DNA of 60,000 nt from Cryptomeria japonica (GCF_030272615.1 NC_081407.1:315548456-315608455); one strand, 5' to 3'; positions 22,096-33,552 are shown, counted from the first letter of the stretch. The notes: generated by a model not told the origin, from the sequence alone. Made by a program: numbers and translations.

Positions 22096-22106
22096 CTCTG
22101 ATACCA
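22096..22106 (-). promoter_or_regulatory. Gypsy-C primer-binding site
   Basis: The minus strand reads TGGTATCAGAG two bases inside the LTR end (LTR edge TGATATAGCC at 22109, + strand). This is the initiator methionine tRNA type. Confidence 0.87.
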
Positions 22107-22108
22107 AT

Positions 22109-22330
22109 TGATATAGCCATAATCAGTGAATCCTCAAAAGAGAACTGATCAGCTTATGTAGCAAGAGTATGAAAACAACAATAAAACATAGAAAGATTAT
22201 AGAAACACATCATATTATTGTCTTAGAACCTCCAGTAACCAACCGGTTATCATCATACAATCGTCATAGAACATCTGGTAGTCAACCGGTTACATGCAGG
22301 TTACATGCCAAATACAATCCCTCTAGAACT
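22109..22330 (-). repeat. Gypsy-C 5' LTR fragment
   Basis: The fragment begins TGATATAGCC at 22109 and shares TCTTAGAACCT, GTAACCAACCGGTTAT and CAACCGGTTACATG with the 3' LTR at 19329-19450. It ends abruptly at 22330 with GAACT, where Element D begins. Confidence 0.82.
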
Positions 22331-23859
22331 TGATGGAACCTTAAATTTTATCAAAATTTAGAGTTCCAAATCTCATGCAGGACAGGGAGTTCACTAGAGA
22401 AATCATGTGAGACACCAATGTTCAGGTATACTTTTCCATTTCAAGCTCCTGAAAACCTATTCCAATGCATACGTCAAGTGGTTGATTTTTTCAGGTATGT
22501 TTGTACTTACAAATATGGAATCATTCCAGGTATGCCTTTTCGAATCATAATTTCTCTCCATTTAAGCATTATTATGCCTATCTAATTGTTCTTCTACATT
22601 TTATGTATATTAAGTAACCCTTGTACCAAGTTGCAGGTTCCTATGATATCGTTTGCCATTTTTCCTAAAGCCACTCCATTTGCATTTTCTTATATTTTTT
22701 AATGGTGAGATAATTTTTTATCAAAGTAAGTCATCTTTGAGTATTATTAAATCTTTCCCATTGAGCTTTCATATTGAATTGAATATTCCTCTGAATTCTT
22801 CATGTCACAACATATCATTATGACAGTTTCTAATCATCCATGATTTGATTTGCTATTTTTCCCAATGCGACCTTGTTTGCAATTTATTTTAAATTCTCAT
22901 GTGAAATGTAATATTAATTCAAGTAGTCATTTTCATATGTTAATATTTCTTCATTGAATTAATCTTATAATAATATAGTTTATTCTTTCAAATATTTATG
23001 ATATATCAAGGAATTCATTTAATATCTTCTTGGCTAATGTAAAATTTATTGAGTATGATGTTTGCAGGTTATTATTCAGCCAGAATATTATTATTTTGCA
23101 AGAGGAAATATAAGTTCATTTTGAAAGATAAAATATATAGGATCGAGATTCAATTTTGAATTTGATAAATAATACTTTTATGGAATATACATTTAAATCA
23201 TTTTAAATAAATGATTTGAATAAAATATATATTTATATGACACTTATAAAGTTCAAAACACTTTATACATGGAGGGCTAGAAAATGATGAAACTCATCGG
23301 GGGAGATCGCTGTAATAAAAAATAAGTCTCCTCGATCTCTAATAAAGATATAACAAAGCACTCAAGTGATTAATCATTCCGTTCTAGAATGCACAGTGGC
23401 TAAAACTGAATTCACGTTTTTACAGTTGGGGCCATTTTTGAAGTTGAAAATGAATGATTAATGATATTTTTAATCTTAAAATGATTGCCTCGATCATATA
23501 TCTCACCTTCAGGGGAATTTTTATAATATTTTTATTGTTTTTAAAGTGTAGGTGAGCTGTTTAAAAGCTCAGATTTGTAAGTGATGACCTACGTATTCTA
23601 ATTCAGTGAAGGAGACTAAAAGAGGCATGTTTTACCTGATAAAAATAGAGATCCAACTCTATCCTTCAATACTCGAATTCATGAAATAATATTAATGAAT
23701 TTGACAACAATACTATAAGTCAATTACAGGCAGCAGGATGGGCGTTTGTTTAGAATACTCAGCATCCCATGAAATAGAGATTGATATATCAGAAGCTATA
23801 ATAGATGTTCTTTGTTCTTCTAATAGTAAATGAGGATTAATTTTCTTTTTTGGAAATAC

Positions 23860-24180
23860 CACATGGCGATCTTCAAACATGTCTGGAAATGACAAAGCTT
23901 GCAAATATGATTGCATTTGTAGTTTCAGCTGATGGCTGTGGAATTGTGCACAATCGATATCTTGTAGGAAGCCAATGCTCATCTATGCTGAGAGCTCTGC
24001 GTTTTCCCAACACTATTGGCTTGATCACTGACTCACCAATGGATAAAAGGAAGAAACGGGTTGCTAAAAAAAAAAAGAGAATGTTTTTCAAGTCTTACAA
24101 ATAAATTTTTGGAACACTATAAAATTCTACTGGCAGATACGGAAGTATTCTTAGACCTTGGTTATATTTTTAATTTCCTT
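23860..24180 (+). pseudogene. TSR1-like gene fragment in Element D 5' LTR
   Basis: A frame reads PHGDLQTCLEMTKLANMIAF, VVSADG, then SSMLRALRFPNTIGLITDSP and MDKRKK. This resembles the GTPase-like region of the ribosome biogenesis factor TSR1 (40S maturation), where D-L-x-x-C-L-E-M-A-K, A-D-x-I-x-F-V-x-S-A, S-V-L-R-x-L-G-L-P and K-K-N occur in this order. After a poly-A run the frame shifts; the rest (SSLTNKF, EHCK in the right copy) still follows the family order. It is about 100 codons, probably a captured exon, with no start of its own. The identification is from memory of the family and should be tested. Confidence 0.55.
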
Positions 24181-24250
24181 TGAATAAATACAAGTGAATA
24201 TACTTTGTCATTTTAAATCTTGAAAATCACTAGAATATTTTCATTATATG

Positions 24251-24888
24251 TTTTTAACCCTTTAAAGTTTATTGAATCATTTTACATTAGGGTAAATATT
24301 ATTTATTTTTCAAAATAAAAATATGAATATTATAAAGAATATTTCGTAAAAGGGGAAGATGCATTTTTTTTACACAAATGAAAGAGATGAATAGTATTTA
24401 TTGAAAAGCCATTGCAATAAGGAATTCCTTTCATATGTATATATTTGCCCTAATCCAATAAATTAGAAATTTTATATTAGGGTAAATAGATTTAATGTTT
24501 TAAAGATCAAAGCATGATTATTATTATTTTGGAGAAAATCTATTTATTAAAATGGATTTTGGTGTTTTGAGGCAATCTTTTCATATGCATATTATTTGCC
24601 CTAAGTTAATAAATTGAATATGTTCAATAGGATAAATTATTTTTATCATATAGTTAATGATTTGATTCATTTTTGTAGGTATATATTCTAGTGGAATTGC
24701 CCTAAAAGGGTAAAAATGTGTTCTTATCACATGGTTGGAATATTGATTCACAGATGTCATTTCCAAAAGGGAAGTATATTCTTATCATATCACACTACCT
24801 TATGTTATTATTTGAACGCACATCAAGATGAAACTTATATATGTTCTTTACCCTAAATAAGTGCTTTGAATATATATATTAGGGTAAA
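24251..24888. repeat. Four potential stem-loops with TTAGGGTAAA arms
   Basis: Arms of the type TTTRCCCTAA and TTAGGGTAAA face each other across 21-26 bases at about 24251-24296 (imperfect), 24444-24486 (11-bp arms with one G-T pair), 24595-24640 (right arm mutated here, intact in the other LTR) and 24847-24888 (10-bp perfect arms). All four are present in the second LTR near 31603-32278. They are 150-250 bp apart. Confidence 0.65.
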
Positions 24889-25081
24889 GTGTTATTTTAT
24901 ATAAATGGATGTTATGTTTGCAAAATTATTTTCTTAAAATATAAATACTTTGGTTTTATTGAATTATTTTAAACAAGTATTTATATAAAGATGATTGACT
25001 TTTTCAAACTAAAATCTAAGGTGGAATATGTTTAATTTTCAAATCAAGGAATTTGATTGGCTTATCTTGTGTGCAGGATAT

Positions 25082-25210
25082 TGAGAAGATGATGAATATT
25101 TGCCGAGGAATTTTATCAAGGCGAAGGATAAAAGACACATTATTAAAGCAAGATTTAGTATTTTTGAGGGTTCTCATTTACAATTATTTATTAAACCAGA
25201 GGGTGTCCTT
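25082..25210 (+). pseudogene. Protein-like fragment in Element D 5' LTR, not identified
   Basis: Following TTATCTTGTGTGCAG, which looks like a splice acceptor, a frame reads EDDEYLPRNFIKAKDKRHII and then KARFSIFEGSHLQLFIKPEG. The composition is that of a real protein and unlike the AT-rich surroundings. The right LTR copy (32460-32590) has the same segment with frameshifts. I do not recognise the family. It may be another exon of a captured gene. Confidence 0.35.
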
Positions 25211-26155
25211 TGGAATGCAACTGTCTGTAACTCCATTCTGTGTATAAAAGGGTGTGTCCTTTCATTTATGTCTTTTGATTCACATACTTATAGGGAGTCA
25301 TTCTTATATGTAAAAAAAAGGGGGGAAATACTGCTGGGAAGGACTACAAGTTATATGTATTAGGGAAGTCTATAGGAAGAAGAAGTATCTCTTTGTACAA
25401 ACAGACTGTAATGGAGTATCTTCAAGTCCAGCTTATGTATGCAATCATTTCCTAAAGATTAATATACAAGGTTTGTTGTTTCTTTTCTAAATATTGTGCA
25501 TACTTTTGTGTTGATTAGTTATCTTTTTCCTCTTGATAAATCTGTCATTTGATTTTCTATGATGTGCCATCACATGTTGTTACATTAAATGTGAGATTCA
25601 ATTTTCATTGTTTGTGTAACACATACTGAAACCTTCATAGTTGATGATTAATATTGTCTTTGGAGTTGATAAGATCTCTTGTCTACAAAGTGTCATAAAT
25701 ATCCCTGGATAAAGGTACTGGTCTGTTATTTATCTTTTAAGGTCCTAGTTTGTTATGCATTTAAGGTCCTTTATAGAGAAACATTCTTCCCAAACCCTAT
25801 ATGAACTGATCTTTGCATATTTATTTTAAGTTCTGAAAGCATCTTATTCTAAAGATACAATCATAATCATTTTCATTTCTTTTCAAAAGCATTCACTTAA
25901 AGCACATAATAAAGCATAATTGCAGAACAATCATTTGCAAGTTTTGCATTTGCTAACCATAAAGCTTAAATCCACCTTAAATAACTCTTTTTGTGCTTGA
26001 GAGGGAGAGGTATACCCACCTAGGTTCAGTGGAGCCTCAAGTGAAGAGGGATTTGGTCTTTGACCATCCCTATTCATCAGCTAAGGCTAGTTGGATCAGT
26101 TAAGGGCATGGAAAATCCTTAAGTCTTCCAATTTGTGGGTTTGGGAACCAATGGA

Positions 26156-26446
26156 TTGACGACTCTACTGGGGTGTTGTCATACATAGTCTGACATTCAC
26201 CTAGAAGCTCTGGTTTTTTTTTATTGAATATTTTATAAGTTTTATTTTCCCCATCCAAGTCACACAACAAATTGGTGACTCTATTGGGGAGTTGTCTGTA
26301 AAACATCAACTCAAGAATCTCATTTAAGGTGCTCAACTGGAAGGAAGAACCTAGGAGATTAATAAGTAATTTTTCCTCCATAGGAGGTGGAGACTCTACC
26401 TAATAAGAAGTTTTATTGCAATTGGTAACTCTACTAGGGGAAGAGA
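26156..26446 (+). promoter_or_regulatory. Triplicated PBS-like leader motif of Element D
   Basis: Three related motifs lie at 26156-26180 (TTGACGACTCTACTGGGG), 26272-26296 (TTGGTGACTCTATTGGGG) and 26422-26446 (TTGGTAACTCTACTAGGGG). The form TTGGYGACTCTNCTGGGG is seen as a primer-binding site in many plant gypsy elements. The first two are also followed by the same GTTGTC. Spacing is 116 and 150 bp. The gag frame starts 28 bp after the third. Confidence 0.6.
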
Positions 26447-26473
26447 CCCAGAGGGAGATGAAAAATTTCCTTT

Positions 26474-28060
26474 TTGAAAATGTTTCAAAGAAAACCTTTT
26501 ATTCCAGATGGCATCAGGTCATTGAATCTCAGTAGCATTCAATGTATTCCAAACAAGTTATTCTCTAAGCTTTCACAACTTGTACCAAAATTCTATGGGG
26601 AATATGATGAATTAGGAATTGATCATTTGGATGTATTTTATACATTCATAAAGGATTATGAGATTTATGCAAAAGATTATGTGATGAAACTATTCATTAG
26701 GACATTGAAGGATAATGCAAGAGAAGCTTATGAATCACTCCCTACATCGAGCATCTCATCATGGAGGGAGTTGGAGCAATGGTTCCTTGATGTATTTCAT
26801 GATGTAGGTGAAGAAGGAAGCATGTGCTATGAGCTAGAGGAAGATCACAAATACACTATGGAAGCAAAATCCTATGTGTCTCCCTTGGATCAATTTTTAA
26901 ATATAGAAAGACAAGAAGATGAATCTACAGTAGATTTCTTCATGAGGATGTTCAAAGTTTATCAAGAGATATATTAAAATTTCAAGCCTCCATTTTATGA
27001 GTTATTAAAAAAGATATATAAGATAGGGTATGAATCTCAGTTGTATAATTTGCTCAGAAATCTACTTGATGAAATGATTGCAGAAGATAATGAATGCGGG
27101 ATAAAACTTATAGAGGACCCTATTGAAGAAGGAAGTTTGGATCAGATTGAAGAAGATTCCATTATTGATGGGACTTGTATGGAAATAGACAATATACAAT
27201 ATCAAAATGATGAATCTCTTAGTGTGGAAGAAATTTCCAAATTATTAGACATAGAATATAAAAAATACATTTAGAAAAATGGTCAAAATTTTCTTCAAAA
27301 TAAGCAAATTAATGGATTAGGTCACATTTAAGGTACGTTTGATGAAGTAAATGAAGATTCCCAGGAAGATAATATATCAGAGAAATATATACCTTGTGGG
27401 AAATATAGTAGGAGAGGTTTGCCTGAAAGTAATATTTTTCTCCTACATAATAAATTTCCTGAGGAATATGAAGAGGAGTTTCTTGAAAGCGAGTCACCTT
27501 TTAATCTGTTCTGTGAAATATGTTTGCATACAGTTTGTACACAGGAAGGCCTGTCAGCAAATGAAGACATTATTCAAGGTGATGATAACTCTCAGGAAAA
27601 TTTCTATAAGCATTGTGATTTATCAGATGATCTTTTGTGTAATGAATTAGAAAAAAAATTTCAAGAAAATATGCATACATGTTTTGTAATTTCAAGTCCA
27701 TTACTTGAAGGGGATATGGAAAATACATCCCTAAATAATGTTCCAGAAATATCATATAGTAAAAGTATGGGTGAAAAGGAGGTAATATTTTTGCAAAATA
27801 TTACTGAGAAGGATACGTGTTGTGAATCCTTATGTGAAAAAACTAAAATATTCTTTAACCATAAGGAAGAAGAAAATATGTCTAAAGAAAACATGGAAGT
27901 TTTTTCAACTTTACATTATGATAAAATCATATGTGAAAAGAATTCTTATTTATGCCCCAATTCACTATTTGAGAAATATAAAATATGTTTCAAAAGTGAG
28001 GAGGTGGTAAAAATAAAAAAAATGTGCAATCCAATTGGGATATTACATTGGGAGACATAA
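26474..28060 (+). pseudogene. Element D gag-like protein with acidic C-terminal part
   Basis: One frame of 529 codons is broken by TAA at 26975-26977, TAG at 27272-27274 and TAA at 27328-27330. The N-terminal part has the retrotransposon gag fold motifs LFIRTLKDNAREAYESLP, SSWRELEQWFLDVFHD and ESTVDFFMRMFKVYQEIY. The rest is very acidic and Cys-containing (SPFNLFCEICLHTVC, CFVISSPLLEGDMEN) and matches no family I know. No protease motif or CCHC knuckle is seen. The product could package the element's RNA while enzymes come from elsewhere. Confidence 0.72.
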
Positions 28061-29183
28061 ATATTTTCAAAGAACGAGGTTATAAAGAAAATTTACCAAA
28101 GATTTATCTTGCAAAAAATATTATTGCATAGGCAAAAAAATGGATGCTTGGTGAAAGGGGTATGCAACATTATCATATTGACAGTTTTTATCACACTCGG
28201 AAAAAGGCTACATTTGGTGAAGGTGATTTAAATTTTTCAAAAAAGAAAATATTATTGGGTAAAAACACAAAATTGTGTCACGTTTCAGGCTAACTTATCA
28301 GCACAAGTGAATTTAAGTAATGCTAACTAAAAAATAATTTTAGTCAAACATATGGTTTATATAGATTCATTATAGCTAAGTTATAAATGGGCTACAACTT
28401 TTCCAATTGGAAGTGTCTACTAAATGTATATTTTATACTGCTTTTGGTCTAATTACAAAAAAACAACTCGATGTTTCAACAACTACTCTTATAAATAGTT
28501 TTTTTTTTGAAATGTAAAAATACCCTTTTATAGATCTATAGGTGAATTTTCCAAAATATATATCTTTTAATATTTTAATTAGTTTTTTATATTTTATATT
28601 TTATTTTAATTGAAATTAGGTCATCAACACTAAAATATAAGGTTGATTATCTTGTCAAGGAAAAATAATAAAATTTATTAAAAAAATTTGAAAAAAATAT
28701 GATGCAGTAGAGAAAAGAATCTATGTCAAGATGATATAATTATTTTCTAATTTGGATAAATAATTAAGAAAAAAGGTGGTGGGAATTGGAAAGAGTTATA
28801 TTTCAGCAAACATAACTTTTCAAATTTATTGAAAAATATATATTTATAAAAAATAGTAAAAAATGTATCGATGCACTAAAGTTTCAATTTATCAATATAC
28901 AAAAACAAACTCAAGAAAAAAGGTAAAATTTACTAAATAAAGTGTGGTGGCGTGTGTAACTTCAATTTCAACATTTTCTCAGCAACTAAATTATAGTGTT
29001 TACTTTATAAAAAACTACATTCAAATAATTTTTTATTTTTTTGTTAAAATTATAAACATAAAATAGACATAAGAATATAAATTCTATTAGTTTACATCAT
29101 TTCAAAATTCAAACATATATTTCACTTTCTATTTATTTAATTTTAAAAAATGAATCAGCATTGACCATTTCCTTAATAAAAGT
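28061..29183. other. AT-rich internal region of Element D, no gene seen
   Basis: The stretch is highly AT-rich with many A and T runs (for example 28498-28510 and 28670-28690) and no frame above background. It separates the gag part from the short 3' frame. Confidence 0.7.
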
Positions 29184-29444
29184 GTGACACAACTTTGTAC
29201 TTTTACCCTATTAGGGTTCTCAAAGGGATGTGAAGTACAATGGAAAGGATATTACACTGTCGGAAATCATAAAATCCAATTTGAAAAGGGATACGAGTCT
29301 AATTATTTATTCTTGGGTCAAGTGATGAGATATATTTATGAAGACTATTGTGAAATGGAAAAAATTAATGGGGTAATCTATATGGTTGGTGGAAGGGATG
29401 ATGATACACTCAGAAGGTTTACATTGTTACATAACCAGAACTAG
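29184..29444 (+). other. Short unassigned reading frame before Element D 3' LTR
   Basis: A frame of 86 codons reads VQWKGYYTVGNHKIQFEKGY and RYIYEDYCEMEKINGVIYMV, then GGRDDDTLRRF. It uses codons unlike the AT-rich flank and may be a real protein remnant. It begins with a plausible ATG but I recognise no family. After it, 29445-29619 holds a G-rich run and the LTR border, without a clear polypurine tract. Confidence 0.35.
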
Positions 29445-29619
29445 TTGTTTGATAGAGGAAAGGGAATATTGTCAATTTTGGGGGGGCCTCGGGCAACCCA
29501 ATTGTAATTCAGATAACAATCTATAGAGCATATAGGATGCTATTTGATGGTCCACTTCTACAAAGATGGTTTGGATCTTTCTATGCCCACAAGGGGCATA
29601 CGTCCCCAGAAAGAGCCAC

Positions 29620-32600
29620 TGATGGAACCTTTAAAATTTTCAAAATTTAGAGTTCCAAATCTCATGCAGGACAACGAGTTTACTGGAGAAATCATGTGAG
29701 ACACCTATGTTCAGGTATACTTTTCCATTTCAAGCTCTTGAAAGCCTATTTCGATGCATACATCAAGTGGTTGATTTTCAGGTATGTATGTAGTTGCAAA
29801 TATGGAATCATTCCGAGTATGCCTTTTCGAATCATAATTTCTCTCCATTTAAGCATTATTATGCCAATCTAATTGTTGTTTTGTATTTTATGTATATTAA
29901 ATAACCCTCATACCAAGTTGCAGGTTCCTATGATATCGTCTACCATTTTTTCTAAAGCCACTCCATTTGCATTTTCTTATGTTTTTCAATGGTGAGATAA
30001 TTTTTTATCAAAGTAAGTCATCTTTGAGTATTATTAAATCTTTCCCAATGAGCTTTCATATTGAATTGAATATTTCTTTGAATTCTTCATGTCACAACGT
30101 ATCATTATGACAGTTTCTAGTCCTCCATTATTTGATTTGCTATTTTTTCCAAAGAGACCTCATTTGCAATTTATTTTAAATTCTCATGTGAAATGTAATA
30201 TTAATTCAAGTAGTCATTTTCATATGTTAATATTTCTTACTTGAATTAATCTTATAATAATATAGTTTATTCTTTCAAATATTTATGATACAAGGATGCT
30301 CTATGGAAAATCTCAGGTATCAAGAAATTCATTTAATATCTTCTTGGCTAATGTAAAGTTTATTGAGTATGATGTTTGCAGGTTATTATTCAGCCAGAAT
30401 ATTATTATTTTGCAAGAGGAAATATAAGTTCATTTTGAAAGATAAAATATACAGGATCGAGATTCAATTTTGAATTTGATAAATAATACTTTTATGAAAT
30501 ATACGTTTAAATTATTTTAAATAAATGATTTGAATAAAAGATATATTTATATGGGACTTATAAAGTTCAAAACACTTTATACATGGCGGGATGGAAAAGG
30601 ATGAAACTCATTGAGAGAACGTTGTAATAAAAAATAAGTCTCCCCGATCTCCAATAAAGATATAACAAAGCACTCAAGTGATTAATCAATTCGTTTTGGA
30701 ATGCATGCTGGCTAAAATTGAATTCACATTTTTACAGTTCGGGCCATTTTTTGAAGCTGAAAATGAATGGTTAATGATGTTTTTAATCTTAAAATGATTG
30801 CCCGGATCATATATCTCACCTTGGGGGGCATTTTTATTGTTTTTAAAGTGTGGGTGAGTTGTTTAAAAGCTCAAATTTGCAAGTGACGACCTGCATATTC
30901 TAATTCAGTGAAGGAGACTAAAAGAGGCATGTTTTACCTGATAAAAATAGAAATCCAACTCTATCCTTCAATACTCGAATTCATGAGATAATATTAATGA
31001 ATTTGACAATGATACTATAAGTCAATTATAGGCAGCGAAATGGGCGTTTGTTTAGAATACTCAGCATCCCATGAAACAAAGATTGATATATCAGAAGCTA
31101 TAATAGATGTTCTTTGTTCTTCTATAATAGATTGATATATCAGAAGCTATAATAGATGTTCTTTGTTCTTCTAATGGTAAATGAGGATCAATTTTTATTT
31201 TTGGAAAAAACCGCATGGCGATCTTCAGACATGCCTGGAAATGGCAAAGCTTGCAAATATGATTGCATTTGTAGTTTCAGCTAATGGCTATGGAATTGTG
31301 CACAACCGATATCTTGGAGGAAGCCAATTCTCATCTATGCTCAGAGCTTTGTGTTTTCCTAGCACTATTGGCTTGATCACTGACTCACTAATGGATAAAA
31401 GGAAGAAACATGATGCTAAAAAAAAAGAATGTTGTTCAAGTCTTACAAATAAATTTTTGGAACACTGTAAAATTCTACTGACAAATACAGAGGAAGTATT
31501 CTTAGACCTTGGTTATATTTTTAATTTCCTTTGAATAAATACAAGTGAATATACTTTGTCATTTTAAATCTTGAAAATCACTAGATTATTTTCATTATAT
31601 GTTTTTTACCCTTTAAAGTTCATTGAATCATTATACATTAGGGTAAATATTATTTATTTTTCAAAATCAAAATATGAATATTATAAAGAATATTTCATAA
31701 AAGAGGAAGATGCATTTTTTTTTACACAAATGAAAGAGATGAATAGTATTTATTGAAAATCCATTGCAATAAGGAATTCCTTTCATATGTATATATTTGC
31801 CATAATCCAATAAATTGGACATTTTACATTAGGATAAATTACTTTAATGTTTTAAAGATCAAAGCATGATTATTATTATTTTGGAGAAAATGTATTTCTA
31901 CCCAAGGTAAAATAATGAATAGCATTTATTAAAATGGATTTTGGTGTTTTGAGGCAATCTTTTCATATGCATATTATTTGCCCTAAGTTAATAAATTGAA
32001 TATGTTCATTAGGGTAAATTATTTTTATCATATAGTTAATGATTTGATTGATTTTTGCAAGTATATATTCTATTGGAATTGCCCTAAAAGGGTGAAAATG
32101 CATTCTTATCACATTGTTGGAATATTGATTCATAGATGTCATTTCCAAAAGGGAAGTATATTCTTATCATATTACACTACCTTATGTTATTATTTGAATG
32201 CACATCAAGATGAAACTTATATATGTTATTTACCCTAGATAAGTGCTTTGAATATATATATTAGGGTAAAGTGTTATTTTATATAAATGGATGTTATGTT
32301 TGCAAAATTATTTTCTTAAAATATAAATACTTTGGTTTTATTGAATTATTTTGAACAAGTATTTATATAAAGATTATTGACTTTTTCAAACTAAAATCTA
32401 AGGTGGCATATGTTTAATTTTCAAATCAAGGAATTTGATTGGCTTATCTTGTGTGAAGGAGATAATGAGAAGATGATGAATATTTGTCAAGGAATTTTAT
32501 CAAGGCAGAGAATAGAAGACACATTATTAAAGCATCATTTAGTATTTTTAAGGGTTCTCATTTGTAATTATTTTTTAAACCAGAGGGTGTGTCCTTAGAA

Positions 32601-33253
32601 ATGCAACTGTCTGTAACTCCCTTATGTGTATGAAAGGGTATGTCCTTTCATATATGTCTTTTGATTCACATACTTATAGGGAGTCATTTTTATATGTAAA
32701 AATAAGGGGGGAAATACTGTTGGGAAGGACTGCAAATTATATGTATTAGGGAAGTCTATAGGAAGAAAAAGTATCTTTTTGTACAAACAGACTATAATGG
32801 AGTATCTTCAAGTGCAGCTTATGTATGCAATCATTTCCTAAAGATTAATATACAAGGTTCATTGTTTCTTTTCTAAATATTGTGCATACTTTTGTGTTGA
32901 TGATTTATCTTTGTCCGCTTGATAAATTTATCAATTGATTTTCTATGATGTGCCATCACATGTTGTTACATTAAATGTGAGATTGGGTTTTCATTGTTTG
33001 TGTAACACATACTGAAACCTTCATAGTTGATGATTAATATTGTCTCTAAAGTCGATAAGATCTCTTGTCCACAAAGTGTCATAAATATCCCTGGATAGAG
33101 GCATTGATCTATTATTTATCTTTTAAGGTCTTTGTTTGTTATGCATTTAAGGTCCTTGATAGAGAAACATTCTTCTCAAACCCTATATGAACTGATCTTT
33201 GCATATTTCTTTTAAGTCCTTAAAGCATCTTATTCTCAAGAGACAATCATAAT
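29620..33253 (+). repeat. Element D 3' LTR, cut by Gypsy-2
   Basis: The copy starts TGATGGAACCTTT and follows the 5' LTR to CAATCATAAT at 33253. Differences include a fresh tandem duplication of about 50 bp at 31083-31165 (unit beginning GATTGATATATCAGAAGC) and a 28-bp insertion near 30290. The TSR1-like fragment (31207-31531) is read further here, to SSLTNKFLEHCKILLTNTEE. The LTR stops where the Gypsy-2 LTR TGTAGACACC begins. Confidence 0.85.
31207..31531 (+). pseudogene. TSR1-like gene fragment in Element D 3' LTR
   Basis: This is the LTR duplicate of 23860-24180 and has a longer open frame (117 codons from 31181). Motifs in order are PHGDLQTCLEMAKLANMIAF, VVSANGYG, FSSMLRALCFPSTIGLITDS and CCSSLTNKFLEHCKILLTN. 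It ends with a stop after FNFL. The product would lack both ends of a normal TSR1 protein, so it is non-functional as such. Confidence 0.55.
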
Positions 33254-33552
33254 TGTAGACACCTAAAAATGGTCAACACTTGCGGAGTCATACTTTAACA
33301 TTTGCGCATTGCCTCATTTTAGGTTTTTACATCACATTAACATTTCTCCTATGATTCGCACTTGGTCTTTATCATTTGTGAACATTGAGTCCTTCTTCTG
33401 CATTCTTCATTCATCTCGCCTTCGAATTTGGTCTTGTCGACAACACTCTCTAGTCATGATTTTAATCGATCTTATCCTATCGCATCAATGTGCGTGCTCA
33501 TTTGTCATCATTTTGGACATCGTCAATCCTAATTAGGGTTTTGTCCTCCTGT

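Larger units (their letters stand above)
19329..22330 (-). mobile_element. Gypsy-C: internally deleted Ty3/gypsy element (gag and protease only)
   Basis: On the minus strand the order is partial 5' LTR (22330-22109), PBS, gag, zinc knuckle, protease, a short leftover, polypurine tract, 3' LTR (20050-19329). RT, RNase H and integrase are absent: the protease is followed within about 450 bp by the 3' LTR. The 5' LTR is split at 22330/22331 by Element D; the 3' LTR continues without break across the equivalent point (TCTTGAACT then CTCAGAG at about 19457-19470), which proves the insertion. Confidence 0.85.
22331..26150 (+). repeat. Element D 5' LTR (right edge approximate)
   Basis: It begins TGATGGAACCTT and is repeated from 29620. 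The duplicated part ends at 25867 only because the right copy is cut by Gypsy-2, so the true end is somewhere between 25867 and the first PBS-like motif at 26156. It contains a TSR1-like fragment (23860-24180), stem-loops of TTAGGGTAAA type (24250-24888) and a second protein-like fragment near 25085-25210. Apart from these it is AT-rich without recognisable genes. Confidence 0.78.
22331..33253 (+). mobile_element. Element D: gag-only retrotransposon with LTRs over 3.5 kb
   Basis: The 3.5 kb segment 22331-25867 is repeated at 29620-33253 in direct orientation. Between them lie three PBS-like repeats, a pseudogene with a gag domain and about 1.5 kb of AT-rich sequence. No protease, RT or integrase is seen, so the element is non-autonomous; it fits the TR-GAG class (terminal repeats plus gag). 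It lies in the 5' LTR of Gypsy-C, and Gypsy-2 lies in its own 3' LTR at 33253/33254. Confidence 0.82.

Noticed and set aside
24251-24888. Interstitial telomere repeat
   Set aside because: The TTAGGGTAAA words are single and not in tandem TTTAGGG arrays.
26100-26381. 93-codon minus-strand frame over the Element D leader
   Set aside because: It crosses the PBS-like repeats and has no protein similarity; coding here is unlikely.
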